Translations under genes and position numbers: made by a program
Source: Heterorhizobium halophytocola
GTDB taxonomy: Bacteria; Pseudomonadota; Alphaproteobacteria; Rhizobiales; Rhizobiaceae
Direction of reading: 5' to 3'
DNA length: 64,000 nt
Assembly: GCF_017873095.1 (NCBI RefSeq)
Contig: NZ_JAGGJU010000001.1
Location: forward strand, 186,001-250,000
In this document: piece after piece, positions 55,001 to 63,523 of the stretch
How positions within the stretch are numbered: the stretch's first letter is position 1
Layout: each line of letters opens with the position of its first letter
The notes under the pieces: generated by a model
Databases searched by the model: none
The model's input: only the letters and a program-made list of their open reading frames with translations
What the model was told of the DNA's origin: nothing

Positions 55001-55976
55001 AATGCTGAAGGCGGGATCGCTGTCCCTGTCGCTGGTCCTGGCGACGGCTTTGCCGGCCCTCGCCAACAAGGTCTTCGTCTCCAACGAGCGCGGCAACAGC
55101 GTGACCGTGATCGACAGCGACACCTGGGAGAAGATCGCCGAATTCCCGGCCGGCAACCGCCCGCGCGGCATCACCATCAGCCCCGACGGCAGGGAGCTCT
55201 ATGTCTGCGCCTCCGACGACGACACCGTGCGCGTCTTCGATACCGGGACCTACGAAGAGTTGCACACCCTGCCCTCCGGTCCCGATCCCGAACTCTTCGC
55301 GCTTAACCCGACCGGCAATCCGCTCTATGTGGCCAACGAGGACGACAATCTGGTGACCGTGGTCGATGTTCACACCCGGCAGGTGCTCGCCGAGATACCG
55401 GTGGGCGTCGAGCCCGAGGGCGTGGCGATCAGTCCGGACCAGAAGACGCTGATCAACACGTCGGAAACGACCAACATGGCGCATTTCATCGACACCGCCA
55501 CCTACAAGATCACCCACAACGTCCTGGTCGACCAGCGGCCGCGCTATGCCGAGTTCACCAGTGACGGAACCAAGCTCTATGTCAGCTCCGAGATCGGCGG
55601 CACCGTGTCGGTGATCGACCTGACGAAGCCGGAGCCGGAGATCGAGAAGAAGATCTCGTTTGCAGTGTCCGGCGTGCTGCCGGAATGGCTGCAGCCGGTC
55701 GGCATCAAGGCGACGAAGGACGGCAGCCGCATCTTCGTGGCGCTCGGCCCCGCCAACCGGGTCGCGGTGATCGATGCTGCGACCGACGAGGTGCTCGACT
55801 ACCTGCTCGTCGGCCAGAGGGTCTGGCAGATGGCCTTTACCCCCGACCAGAAGTTTCTCGTCACCACCAACGGCAATTCCAACGATGTCAGCGTGATCGA
55901 CGTCAAGGCGGAGAAGGTGATCAAGTCGGTGCCTGTCGGCGAGCAGCCCTGGGGGGTGGTGATCGCACCCGACTGA
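54984..55976 (+). CDS. PQQ-associated YVTN beta-propeller protein
   Basis: A 330-residue exported seven-bladed propeller with YVTN-type repeats (KVFVSNERGNSVTVIDSDTW, PLYVANEDDNLVTVVDVHT, KLYVSSEIGGTVSVIDL, FLVTTNGNSNDVSVIDVKA). Such proteins are standard members of the Lut/Ped-like system and may bind the metal or chaperone the complex. The ATG at 54984 overlaps the previous gene; an ATG at 55002 (MLKAGS) gives a neater signal peptide and is an alternative. Confidence 0.87.
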   Translation: MPLETRMLKAGSLSLSLVLATALPALANKVFVSNERGNSVTVIDSDTWEKIAEFPAGNRPRGITISPDGRELYVCASDDDTVRVFDTGTYEELHTLPSGPDPELFALNPTGNPLYVANEDDNLVTVVDVHTRQVLAEIPVGVEPEGVAISPDQKTLINTSETTNMAHFIDTATYKITHNVLVDQRPRYAEFTSDGTKLYVSSEIGGTVSVIDLTKPEPEIEKKISFAVSGVLPEWLQPVGIKATKDGSRIFVALGPANRVAVIDAATDEVLDYLLVGQRVWQMAFTPDQKFLVTTNGNSNDVSVIDVKAEKVIKSVPVGEQPWGVVIAPD

Positions 55977-56005
55977 AGAAAACAAGACATTTGAGGGAGG
56001 ATTTC

Positions 56006-56455
56006 ATGCAGAAGATCATTTTCGCATCCGTGTTTCTGGCGACGGCCTGGCTCGCGGCTTCGGCCCATGCCAAGCCGCTCTGCGACGATTTCGGCTTTGC
56101 CGGGCTGCTGGCCAAATGCAATCGCGGCGAGCCGATCCAGCTGACGCTCGCCTCCGGCAAGCCGCTCTCGCAAGGCGATGTGAAGCTGCAGTCCGGCGCC
56201 TATTACGAGATGATGGTGACCTCCGACGGCTCCGACGAACTGGGGATCAACGGAGCTGGCTTCTTTCGCGCGATCTGGATGAACGAGATCGTCATCAACG
56301 ACATCGAAGTCCGGCCGATGGCCGTCGATTCCATCGAGTTCGATGATGCCGGCGAAGCGAAACTGTCCTTCATCGCCATCAAGCCGGGCAGTTACACGGT
56401 GCAGATACCGGGCTCCACCGGCGATGCGCAGAAGGTGACGATCACCATCGAATGA
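56006..56455 (+). CDS. Small exported beta-rich protein of the PQQ/lanthanide locus
   Basis: A 149-residue protein with signal peptide (MQKIIFASVFLATAWLAASA, cleavage near AHA). Mature part is beta-rich with two Cys (LCDDFG, LLAKCNRG) and a cupredoxin-like ending (IKPGSYTVQIPGSTGDAQKV) but no obvious copper ligands. Position between the propeller and the ABC genes resembles the small exported proteins of lut clusters. Excellent ribosome site GAGGGAGG. Function unknown. Confidence 0.78.
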   Translation: MQKIIFASVFLATAWLAASAHAKPLCDDFGFAGLLAKCNRGEPIQLTLASGKPLSQGDVKLQSGAYYEMMVTSDGSDELGINGAGFFRAIWMNEIVINDIEVRPMAVDSIEFDDAGEAKLSFIAIKPGSYTVQIPGSTGDAQKVTITIE

Positions 56456-56633
56456 CGGGACCGGTCTTGCCGCCGGAGAGGAGCCGGCGTGCGAGACGGC
56501 AGATGCGCCGGAAGCGTTCGCTGCGCCTGGTTGATGCAGATTATCTCGTACCGGATCAAAGGCTTGCAGCGTTCGGTTGCCATTGCGAGTCCGGCAGGTG
56601 GAGCGACGATACAAACAGATGGGGGAGGAAACG

Positions 56634-57614
56634 ATGAAATATCCGGTCAGCCTGATTGCGGCACTTGTCGGTGGCCTCCTGGCCCTCGCCGTTCCCCTGG
56701 CATCGGCGGCGGACCTGCCGACGGTGCGCGCCGCGATGCTTGCTTCCGGCACCGTCAACTGGGAGGTCACCACGATCAAGACGCAGGGCTTCGACAGGAG
56801 CCATGGCTTCGATCTCGAGGTCACGGCCTATGCCGACAATGCCGCGACCCGCATCGCCTTCGAGGGCGGTGCGGCCGACACCATGGTCGCCGACTGGATC
56901 TGGGTCGCCTACCAGCGGGCCGCGGGCAAGGACTATGTCTTCTTCCCCTATTCCCGCGCGGTCGGCAGCCTGGTGGTCAAGGACGACAGTCCGGTGATGT
57001 CCCTGCCGGACCTGAAAGGCAAGACGATCGGCATTGCCGGCGGGCCGCTCGACAAGAGCTGGCTGATCCTGCGCGCCTATGCCCAGCAGGCCTATCAGAT
57101 GGATCTCGCCGCCGAGACCGAGCAGGTGTTCGGCGCACCGCCGCTGATCTTCAAGTCGGCGCTTTCGGGGGAGACGGCCGGCGCCATCAATTTCTGGCAC
57201 TTTCTCGCCAAGATGAAGGCCAAGGGCATGCATGACCTGGTGACGGTCGGCGACGCGGCAAAGGCGCTCGGTCTCGACCCTGATACCCCGCTGCTCGGCT
57301 ATGTGCTGAAGGGGGAGTGGGTCAAGGCGCATCCGGATCTGGCCAGGGGCCTCCAGGCCGCCTCCCGTGATGCCAAGGCGCTGCTGAGAACCGACGACAG
57401 CGCCTGGGAGGGCCTGCGCGAGCAGATGAATGCGGCCGATGACCTCGAATTCGCCGCCCTTCGCGACGGCTACCGCGAGGGCATTCCGGCCGACAAGCCT
57501 GTCGACGAGGCCTCCGCCGATCGCTTCCTGCGCCTGATGGCGAAACTCGGTGGCGCCGATCTCGTCGGCAAGGCGACCACATTGCCGAAGGGAGTGTTCC
57601 TCGATCTTGAATGA
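56634..57614 (+). CDS. NitT/TauT-like ABC substrate-binding protein
   Basis: A 326-residue periplasmic protein of the SsuA/THI5-like fold with signal peptide (MKYPVSLIAALVGGLLALAV). Conserved features: TVNWEVTTIKTQGFDRSHGF, AGKDYVFFPYSRAVGSLVVK and LKGKTIGIAGGPLDKSWLILR. Relatives bind sulfonates, nitrate, thiamine precursors or phthalate; the ligand here cannot be read. It starts a three-gene importer placed inside the PQQ-ABC set. Ribosome site GGGGGAGGA is strong, suggesting high expression. Confidence 0.85.
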   Translation: MKYPVSLIAALVGGLLALAVPLASAADLPTVRAAMLASGTVNWEVTTIKTQGFDRSHGFDLEVTAYADNAATRIAFEGGAADTMVADWIWVAYQRAAGKDYVFFPYSRAVGSLVVKDDSPVMSLPDLKGKTIGIAGGPLDKSWLILRAYAQQAYQMDLAAETEQVFGAPPLIFKSALSGETAGAINFWHFLAKMKAKGMHDLVTVGDAAKALGLDPDTPLLGYVLKGEWVKAHPDLARGLQAASRDAKALLRTDDSAWEGLREQMNAADDLEFAALRDGYREGIPADKPVDEASADRFLRLMAKLGGADLVGKATTLPKGVFLDLE

Positions 57615-58368
57615 TGCAATCGGCAGTTCCGCGGTCGTCCGCGTCCTGTCGCTCACCCTCATCCTACTGACCTGGATCGTTGCGGCGGCGCTGAGCGGCG
57701 ATCCGTCCGTGCTGCCGCAGCCCTGGACGCTGGCCGAACCGCTGCGCCAGGCGCTGACTTCCGGCGACCTTGCCCATCACCTCACCGTCACCCTTAGCCG
57801 CGTCATTGCCGCCTTCATGCCGGCCATGGCGATCGGCGGCGTCCTCGGCTATCTGATGGGTCGCAATCCGACCGTCGATCGCTGGCTCGATCCCTGGCTG
57901 GTGGTGTTTCTGAACCTGCCGGCACTGGTGCTGATCGTGCTCTGCTATCTCTGGATCGGGCTCAACGAGACCGCGGCGATTACCGCCGTGGTGCTGAACA
58001 AGATCCCCAATGTCGCAACGCTGGTGCGCGAGGGTGCCAGGGCCTTGTCGCCCGATCTCGATGCCATGGCGAAAGTCTATCGCATGCCGCTCCGGCGGCG
58101 GCTTGCCGACGTCATCCTGCCGCAGCTGGCGCCCTATATCGCCGGCGCCGCCCGTTCCGGCATCGCGGTGATCTGGAAGATCGTGCTGGTCGTCGAATTC
58201 CTCGGTCGCTCCAGCGGCATCGGCTTCAAGATCCACTTCTATTTCCAGCTTTTCGACGTCGCCAATGTGCTGGTCTATGCCATCGCCTTCATCGTCGTGA
58301 TGCTGATCGTCGAGCTTGCCTTCCTGCAGCCGGTCGAGCGCCATGTCCGCGCCTGGAGGACGGCATGA
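57607..58368 (+). CDS. NitT/TauT-like ABC transporter permease
   Basis: A 253-residue inner-membrane permease with about six helices (first VVRVLSLTLILLTWIVAAAL) and the coupling loop SPDLDAMAKVYRMPLRRRLADVILP. No in-frame ATG or GTG exists near the N terminus; the only useful start is TTG at 57607, overlapping the stop of the binding-protein gene by eight bases. The TTG plus weak ribosome site would make translation depend on the upstream gene. The stop overlaps the ATPase start (ATGA). Confidence 0.85.
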   Translation: MNDAIGSSAVVRVLSLTLILLTWIVAAALSGDPSVLPQPWTLAEPLRQALTSGDLAHHLTVTLSRVIAAFMPAMAIGGVLGYLMGRNPTVDRWLDPWLVVFLNLPALVLIVLCYLWIGLNETAAITAVVLNKIPNVATLVREGARALSPDLDAMAKVYRMPLRRRLADVILPQLAPYIAGAARSGIAVIWKIVLVVEFLGRSSGIGFKIHFYFQLFDVANVLVYAIAFIVVMLIVELAFLQPVERHVRAWRTA

Positions 58369-58994
58369 TCCGCATCGACATTGTAAAAAAGGCCTATGGG
58401 AACAAGGTGGTGCTGCGCGATGTGCATCTGCAGCTCGACGCCGGGGAAACGGTCGCCATTCTCGGACCGTCGGGCGCGGGCAAGTCGACCCTGCTGCGCA
58501 TCGCAGCCGGGATAGACGAGCGGTTCGAGGGCCGCATCGTCCGTCCCAAGCGCCTGGCCATGGTGTTCCAGGAGCCGGTGCTGCTGCCCTGGCGCAGCGT
58601 GCTGAAGAACCTGACCCTTGTCCATTCCGACCTGCGCCGCGACGAGGCGATTGCCATGCTGGCCCGCACCGGCATCGCCGACAAGGCAGACCTCTTTCCC
58701 GGCCAGCTCTCCCTCGGCCAGCAGCGGCGGCTGGCCCTGGCGCGCGCCTTTGCCGGACGGCCGGAACTGCTGATCATGGACGAACCCTATGTCTCGCTCG
58801 ACCCGGAAACCGCAGACGACATGATCTCTCTCACCGAAAAGCTCATTCGCGACAGCCGCCCGGCGGTGCTTCTCGTCACCCATGCGCGCCGCGAGGCCGA
58901 ACGACTGGCCGGGCGCAGTTTCGTGCTGAAGGACACGACGCTGCTGCCGGATCACCGACCGGTCGATCCGGAATTGAAAAGGCGCATGCGATGA
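58365..58994 (+). CDS. NitT/TauT-like ABC transporter ATP-binding protein
   Basis: A short 209-residue ATPase: Walker A GPSGAGKST near residue 36, Q-loop VFQEPVLLPWRSV, signature LSLGQQRRLALARAF (variant LSLGQ), Walker B LLIMDEPYVSLD and H-loop THARR instead of THD. Typical partners have about 250 residues; this one ends soon after the H-loop. Overlaps the permease and the following ATPase by four bases each. Confidence 0.88.
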   Translation: MIRIDIVKKAYGNKVVLRDVHLQLDAGETVAILGPSGAGKSTLLRIAAGIDERFEGRIVRPKRLAMVFQEPVLLPWRSVLKNLTLVHSDLRRDEAIAMLARTGIADKADLFPGQLSLGQQRRLALARAFAGRPELLIMDEPYVSLDPETADDMISLTEKLIRDSRPAVLLVTHARREAERLAGRSFVLKDTTLLPDHRPVDPELKRRMR

Positions 58995-59719
58995 ACGGTC
59001 TCGACGTACGCGCCATCGGCTACAGCTACGGATCGAAACGGGCGCTCGACGGCATCAGCCTTGCGGTCGAACCCGGGCGCTTCTGCGCGCTGCTCGGCCC
59101 CAATGGCGCGGGCAAATCGACATTGTTTTCCTTGCTGACGCGGCTGATCGTCACCCGCGAGGGGCAGATCACGGTCGCCGGCCACGATCTTGCACGCCAT
59201 CCGAGGGCAGCCCTTGCCCGGATCGGCGTGGTGTTCCAGCAACCGACCCTCGATCTCGACATGACGGTGCGGCAGAACCTGCGCTATTTCTCCGGTCTGC
59301 ACGGACTGTCCGGCCGGCGCGCGGCAGCGGCGATCGACGCGGCCCTTGCCCGGCTCGGCATGGCCGAACGCGGCGATGAGCAGGTGCGGGCCCTGAACGG
59401 CGGACATCGCCGCCGCATGGAGATCGCCCGTGCCCTTGTGCACGCGCCGCAGGTCCTGCTGCTGGACGAGCCGACCGTCGGGCTCGACGCCGCCGCGCGG
59501 GCCGCGATCACCGACCATGTGCACGCCCTGGCCGAGGCCGGCATGGCGGTGCTCTGGGCAACCCATCTGGTCGACGAGATCAGCCCGACCGACCAGGTCG
59601 TGGTGCTACACAAGGGACACGTCCTGTTCGATGGCAATGCGGCCACGCTGGCAGGCGACAAGGGGCTCGGCCCTACCTTCCTTTCGATGACCGCCGACAC
59701 ATCCGCGGTGCCGGCATGA
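58991..59719 (+). CDS. PQQ-associated ABC transporter ATPase (LutE/PedB-like)
   Basis: A 242-residue exporter-like ATPase: Walker A GPNGAGKST near residue 36, Q-loop FQQPTLDLDMTVRQNLRYF, degenerate signature LNGGHRRRMEIARAL (NGGH instead of SGGQ), Walker B VLLLDEPTVGLD and H-loop WATHLVDE. The NGGH variant fits the PQQ-dependent alcohol dehydrogenase-associated family. It pairs with the ABC-2 permease that starts four bases before its stop. Expected to work with the LutA/PedA-like protein at 53813. Confidence 0.88.
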   Translation: MNGLDVRAIGYSYGSKRALDGISLAVEPGRFCALLGPNGAGKSTLFSLLTRLIVTREGQITVAGHDLARHPRAALARIGVVFQQPTLDLDMTVRQNLRYFSGLHGLSGRRAAAAIDAALARLGMAERGDEQVRALNGGHRRRMEIARALVHAPQVLLLDEPTVGLDAAARAAITDHVHALAEAGMAVLWATHLVDEISPTDQVVVLHKGHVLFDGNAATLAGDKGLGPTFLSMTADTSAVPA

Positions 59720-60507
59720 GGCTCTGGCTGACGGCCCTGCTTGCGGTGATTGCCCGGGAAAACCTGCGCTTCGTCAAGCAGCGCGGACGCTTCCTCGCAG
59801 CCCTCGTGCGCCCGCTCGTCTGGCTGCTGGTGTTTGCCGCCGGCTTTCGCGCCGCACTCGGCATCTCGATCATCCCGCCCTACCAGACCTATATCACCTA
59901 CGAGGTCTATATCGTGCCCGGCCTGATCGGCATGATCCAGCTGTTCAACGGCATGCAGTCGTCGCTGTCGCTCGTCTATGACCAGGAAATGGGATCGATG
60001 CGGCTGCTTCTGACCTCACCGCTGCCGCGCTGGTGGCTCCTGTTTTCCAAGCTGCTCGCCGGGGTGATCGTGTCGATCGTGCAGGTCGCCGTCTTCCTTG
60101 GCATTGCCTGGATCTACGGCATCCGCATGGCGCCGCTCGGCTATCTGGCGGTGCTGCCGGCCCTCGTGCTGAGCGGCATGATGCTGGGCGCGCTGGGACT
60201 GCTGATCTCCTCGACCGTCAGGCAGCTGGAAAACTTCGCCGGGGTGATGAACTTCGTCATCTTCCCGATGTTCTTCCTCTCCTCGGCGCTCTATCCGCTG
60301 TGGAAGATGAAGGAGAGCTCCCTGCTGCTCTTCAGGATCTGCGCCTTCAATCCGTTTACCCATGCGGTCGAACTGATCCGCTTTGCGCTCTATGGCAAGC
60401 TCGATACGGTGGCGCTCGGCGTGGTCGCCCTCTGCTTCGTGCTGTTCATGGCAGCCGCCCTCTGGGGCTACGATCCGGCCCGTGCACTGTCGCGTCAGCG
60501 CAGATGA
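59716..60507 (+). CDS. PQQ-associated ABC-2 type permease (LutF/PedC-like)
   Basis: A 263-residue permease of the ABC-2 family with six hydrophobic segments, the N-terminal amphipathic VIARENLRFVKQRGRFLAAL and the central QEMGSMRLLLTSPLPRWWLL coupling region; the last helices hold MFFLSSALYPLWKMKESS. Members of this family sit in PQQ alcohol dehydrogenase loci; in Pseudomonas putida and Methylobacterium the equivalent genes are implicated in lanthanide uptake. Last gene of the overlapping run beginning at 56634. Confidence 0.88.
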   Translation: MRLWLTALLAVIARENLRFVKQRGRFLAALVRPLVWLLVFAAGFRAALGISIIPPYQTYITYEVYIVPGLIGMIQLFNGMQSSLSLVYDQEMGSMRLLLTSPLPRWWLLFSKLLAGVIVSIVQVAVFLGIAWIYGIRMAPLGYLAVLPALVLSGMMLGALGLLISSTVRQLENFAGVMNFVIFPMFFLSSALYPLWKMKESSLLLFRICAFNPFTHAVELIRFALYGKLDTVALGVVALCFVLFMAAALWGYDPARALSRQRR

Positions 60508-60645
60508 TTGTCAAAGCCCCTTTCAAGACAGGGGCGCTACACCAAAACCGCCACCTTTCGCTATCTTGATGCAGCCGGGTTTTGCCAGGATTCTGCCAGA
60601 GGATGGAGCCATGACAGCTCCACGCCGCTGAAGGAGGAGAGACCT

Positions 60646-61215
60646 ATGATTAAGCTGCATCCCGCAATCGACAATGGCTGGCAACCGGCAAAACCGGGTT
60701 TCACCGGGGGGACGATCGTGTGCCACTGCAAGGGCGATCCGGTGGTCGTCGAGATCGGCAGTCAGACCGCGCACAATCATGCCTGCGGCTGCACGAAATG
60801 CTGGAAGCCGGAAGGCGCGATCTTCGCCCAGATCGCCGTCGTATCCCGCGACAAGGTCCGGGTGCTGGAAGGCGAAAACAAGCTGGAAGTCGTGGATCCC
60901 AGTGCCACCATCCAGCGTCATGCCTGCAAGGCCTGCGGCGTGCACATGTATGGCCGTATCGAGAACCGGGATCATCCCTTCTACGGACTGGATTTCGTCC
61001 ACACCGAACTCAGCGACGAACAGGGCTGGTCCGAGCCCGAATTCGCCGCCTTCGTCTCATCGGTCATCGAGGGCGGGGTCAGCCCCGACAAGATGGGCGA
61101 AATCCGCGACCGGCTGAACGAGCTCGGTCTTCCGCCCTATGACGCGCTGTCGCCGGCATTGATGGACGCGATCGCGACCCATGTGGCGCGCCAGAACGGC
61201 AAGCTCGCGGCCTGA
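60646..61215 (+). CDS. gfa: S-(hydroxymethyl)glutathione synthase
   Basis: A 189-residue zinc protein of the glutathione-dependent formaldehyde-activating family. Zinc ligands: CHC of [15 protein letters not shown] ([16 protein letters not shown]) and [12 protein letters not shown]. Speeds the condensation of formaldehyde with glutathione, the step before frmA. AAGGAGGAG is ideally spaced from the ATG at 60646, so the longer frame is not used. Its place beyond the transporter genes shows that the formaldehyde set is split across the locus. Confidence 0.93.
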   Translation: MIKLHPAIDNGWQPAKPGFTGGTIVCHCKGDPVVVEIGSQTAHNHACGCTKCWKPEGAIFAQIAVVSRDKVRVLEGENKLEVVDPSATIQRHACKACGVHMYGRIENRDHPFYGLDFVHTELSDEQGWSEPEFAAFVSSVIEGGVSPDKMGEIRDRLNELGLPPYDALSPALMDAIATHVARQNGKLAA

Positions 61216-61333
61216 CATTTTCGAAACGGAAGCCGGGAGGCTGTGCCCTCATGACCTCCCCTTCCTCCCAGGGCCACCCGTCTTTCGGCCTAGCCGGAGG
61301 CGGGTGTGCCCTGACTTTTGTTCACGTGCCCGC

Positions 61334-61576
61334 CTAACAGTCCGAACTGACCCGCCAGCAGACGCAGGCCTGTGCCACCCGGCTGCCACCAGGGTCTCGC
61401 ACGCTGATCTGCAGATTGAGTGACTGATGTTGCATGACGGCCTCCCTGAACAGGTCGCGCATCAGCTTGACCAGTTCCTCGTCGACCCTCGCTCGATCCG
61501 GCAGATCGACGCCTTCGTCGTCCCCCCATTCCCAGTGATCCGTTGCAAGATCAAAATAATAGCGCGTCATAGGCAT
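61334..61576 (-). CDS. DUF6894-type small protein
   Basis: An 80-residue protein beginning MPMTRYYFDLATDHWEWGDD and continuing DEGVDLPDRARVDEELVKLM, the pattern of the small DUF6894 family common in Rhizobiales (RYYFD...DEEG.EL.D...A). The C terminus has two Cys close together (ACVCWR) and a final DC. Alternative start at the second Met. Function unknown; divergent from the Crp/Fnr gene. Confidence 0.75.
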   Translation of the reverse strand: MPMTRYYFDLATDHWEWGDDEGVDLPDRARVDEELVKLMRDLFREAVMQHQSLNLQISVRDPGGSRVAQACVCWRVSSDC

Positions 61577-61662
61577 CGCCACTCGTTTTTGTGCTAACAG
61601 AAAAGCGTGGCAAAAGGTTCCTCGTGCAAGCAGCCGGGAAAACCGTGCATTTGGGGTAAGGA

Positions 61663-62382
61663 ATGATCGACAGTCTGATTTTGAACCTGGAACATCGGGA
61701 CCTCCTGACCGATGACGAAAAGGCTCATCTTCGCAAGCTGATAACATTGGAACGCCATTTCGCCCGGGGCGAGGACATCGTCCAGGAGCGGTCACGGCCC
61801 CGATATTCGACATTGATGCTGGAAGGCTTTTCGGCCCGCTACAAGCTGACCCAAAGCGGCACCCGCCAGATCACCGCCCTGCATCTGCCGGGCGACTTCG
61901 TCGACCTGCATGCCTTCCCGCTGCGGCTGATGGACCACGGCATCATGGCAATGTCGCCCTGCCGCGTGGCGCTGGTCGATCACGGGTACCTGACCGCGAT
62001 CACCGAGGGCATGCCGCATCTGACCCGGCTGTTCTGGCTGCAGACCCTGATCGATGGCGCCATGCAGCGCGAGCGGATCGTGGCGATGGGCCGCAAATCG
62101 GCGAAAAGCCATCTGGCGCATCTGTTCTGCGAATTGTTCATGCGGCTGAAGGTGGTCAATCTCACCGAAGGCTACTCCTTCAGCCTGCCGCTGACCCAGC
62201 AGGAACTTTCCGACGTTCTCGGCCTGTCCATCGTCCACCTGAACAAGACGCTGCAGACCCTGCGCCGCGACGGCGTGCTCGCCTTCGAGAGCGAACGGGT
62301 GACCATTCTGGAATGGGACCGCTTGTCGGAAATCGCCGAATTCGACCCGACCTATCTCAGCCTGCAGGTGGAACCGCGATAG
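61663..62382 (+). CDS. Crp/Fnr-family transcriptional regulator
   Basis: A 239-residue regulator: cyclic-nucleotide-like beta-roll (about 15-130, TLMLEGFSARYKLTQSGTRQ, LPGDFVDLHAF), dimer helix, and C-terminal winged helix with the recognition element LTQQELSDVLGLSIVHLNKTLQTLRR. There is no FNR-type Cys cluster, so it does not carry an iron-sulfur cluster of that kind. Likely one of the stress-type Crp/Fnr regulators frequent in rhizobia. Target unknown. Confidence 0.88.
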   Translation: MIDSLILNLEHRDLLTDDEKAHLRKLITLERHFARGEDIVQERSRPRYSTLMLEGFSARYKLTQSGTRQITALHLPGDFVDLHAFPLRLMDHGIMAMSPCRVALVDHGYLTAITEGMPHLTRLFWLQTLIDGAMQRERIVAMGRKSAKSHLAHLFCELFMRLKVVNLTEGYSFSLPLTQQELSDVLGLSIVHLNKTLQTLRRDGVLAFESERVTILEWDRLSEIAEFDPTYLSLQVEPR

Positions 62383-62395
62383 GCATGCTGCAGGC

Positions 62396-62415
62396 GACCG
62401 GGCGCGATCCCGGTC
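62396..62415. terminator. Hairpin between convergent genes
   Basis: Perfect 7-bp stem GACCGGG/CCCGGTC with a six-base loop, 13 bases after the Crp/Fnr stop and touching the convergent stop at 62414. No T-run. Confidence 0.4.
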
Positions 62416-63367
62416 ACGTCCGCGGCGGCGGCCTGAACCGGTAAAAGAGATTGGGCTCGGAGACGATGAAGATCGTGCCGTCCGGTGCGACGGCCACGCC
62501 CTCGGCCTGCGGCACCGTGTGCGTGAGCCCGCTCATCCCTGCCTGCAACGCCATCATGCCGATGGCCTCGCCGTCGGGCGCATATTCGACCAGCATCGCC
62601 GACATCTGGCTGAGCAGCAGCAGATTACCGGTCGGCTGGTGCAGGCTGACGGCCGAAAGATCCTGGGTGAAGAAGCTGGAGAACTCGTCCGACTTCCATT
62701 GCTGCACGTCGAGGTCGAGCGTGTTCAAAGCCATCGACTGCTCGAGCCCGTCGATTGTCAGTACCCGCAACGGCAGCATTTCCTGGACGACGAACAGCCG
62801 CTCGTTCTTCGCATCCCAGGAGACGCCCTCGAAGCCGAAATTGTCGAAGGCGCCGTAATTGAGCCGCAGCCGCGGGCCCATGCCGAGCGCGATCGTTTCC
62901 GTATCCGGGCCAATGCGCACCCAGTGCAGGCTCTGGTCGCCCTCCTCAACGATGATGAACTGGTTTCCTGCGACATGGGTGATGTCTTCCGGATCGTTGC
63001 CGCCGTCGATCGGGATGCGTCGCAGGAGCTTGCCGTCGAGCGACAGCTCGGCCACTTCGGGACGGCGGTTGATCACCGCAAACAGGGTGCCGGTCTCCGG
63101 CGAATAGGCCACGCCCGAGACATTGTCCTTCAGACCGGCGATCGGCCTGTGCTGGATGTCGGCGACATAGCCTGGCAAGTCGAGGCTCGGCCGGTTGGCA
63201 TCTCCGGCCTCGGGGCGGGTCAGCAGCCAGTAATAGGCCACACTCGGCAGCGCCGACTGCCACAGCCAGCCGAGCGACAGCACCGCAAGCGTGACGACAG
63301 TCATGACAGTCAGACGCGGGGATGGAAAACGTACAAGGCGAACTGTCTGGGAACTCAAGCGGAACAT
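62414..63367 (-). CDS. SdiA-regulated domain (YjiK-like) protein
   Basis: A 317-residue protein with an N-terminal membrane anchor (about 22-45, LTVMTVVTLAVLSLGWLWQS) and a periplasmic beta-propeller: KDNVSGVAYSPETGTLFAVI, GNDPEDITHVAGNQFIIVEE, NFGFEGVSWDAKNERLFVVQ and a final VPQAEGVAVAPDGTIFIVSE. These match the SdiA-regulated/YjiK family, whose biochemical role is unsettled. Monocistronic. Confidence 0.85.
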   Translation of the reverse strand: MFRLSSQTVRLVRFPSPRLTVMTVVTLAVLSLGWLWQSALPSVAYYWLLTRPEAGDANRPSLDLPGYVADIQHRPIAGLKDNVSGVAYSPETGTLFAVINRRPEVAELSLDGKLLRRIPIDGGNDPEDITHVAGNQFIIVEEGDQSLHWVRIGPDTETIALGMGPRLRLNYGAFDNFGFEGVSWDAKNERLFVVQEMLPLRVLTIDGLEQSMALNTLDLDVQQWKSDEFSSFFTQDLSAVSLHQPTGNLLLLSQMSAMLVEYAPDGEAIGMMALQAGMSGLTHTVPQAEGVAVAPDGTIFIVSEPNLFYRFRPPPRT

Positions 63368-63523
63368 GAAGCCTGCCGGATCGAGGAGAGGACCCGGCGG
63401 CTGTAGCGACGAAATCGTACTATTTTAGGAAGCTCCCGCATGCGGCGGCCAAAGCCCGGCCGCCTTGGCAATGGACAGCCGGAAAAGGCGCCCTCCCCGC
63501 CTGGAGGGAAGGCGCCCGCGCCG

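Noticed and set aside
60516..60535. GCCCCT/AGGGGC hairpin after the ABC-2 permease gene as terminator
   Set aside because: Only six pairs, no T-run; too weak to list as a feature.
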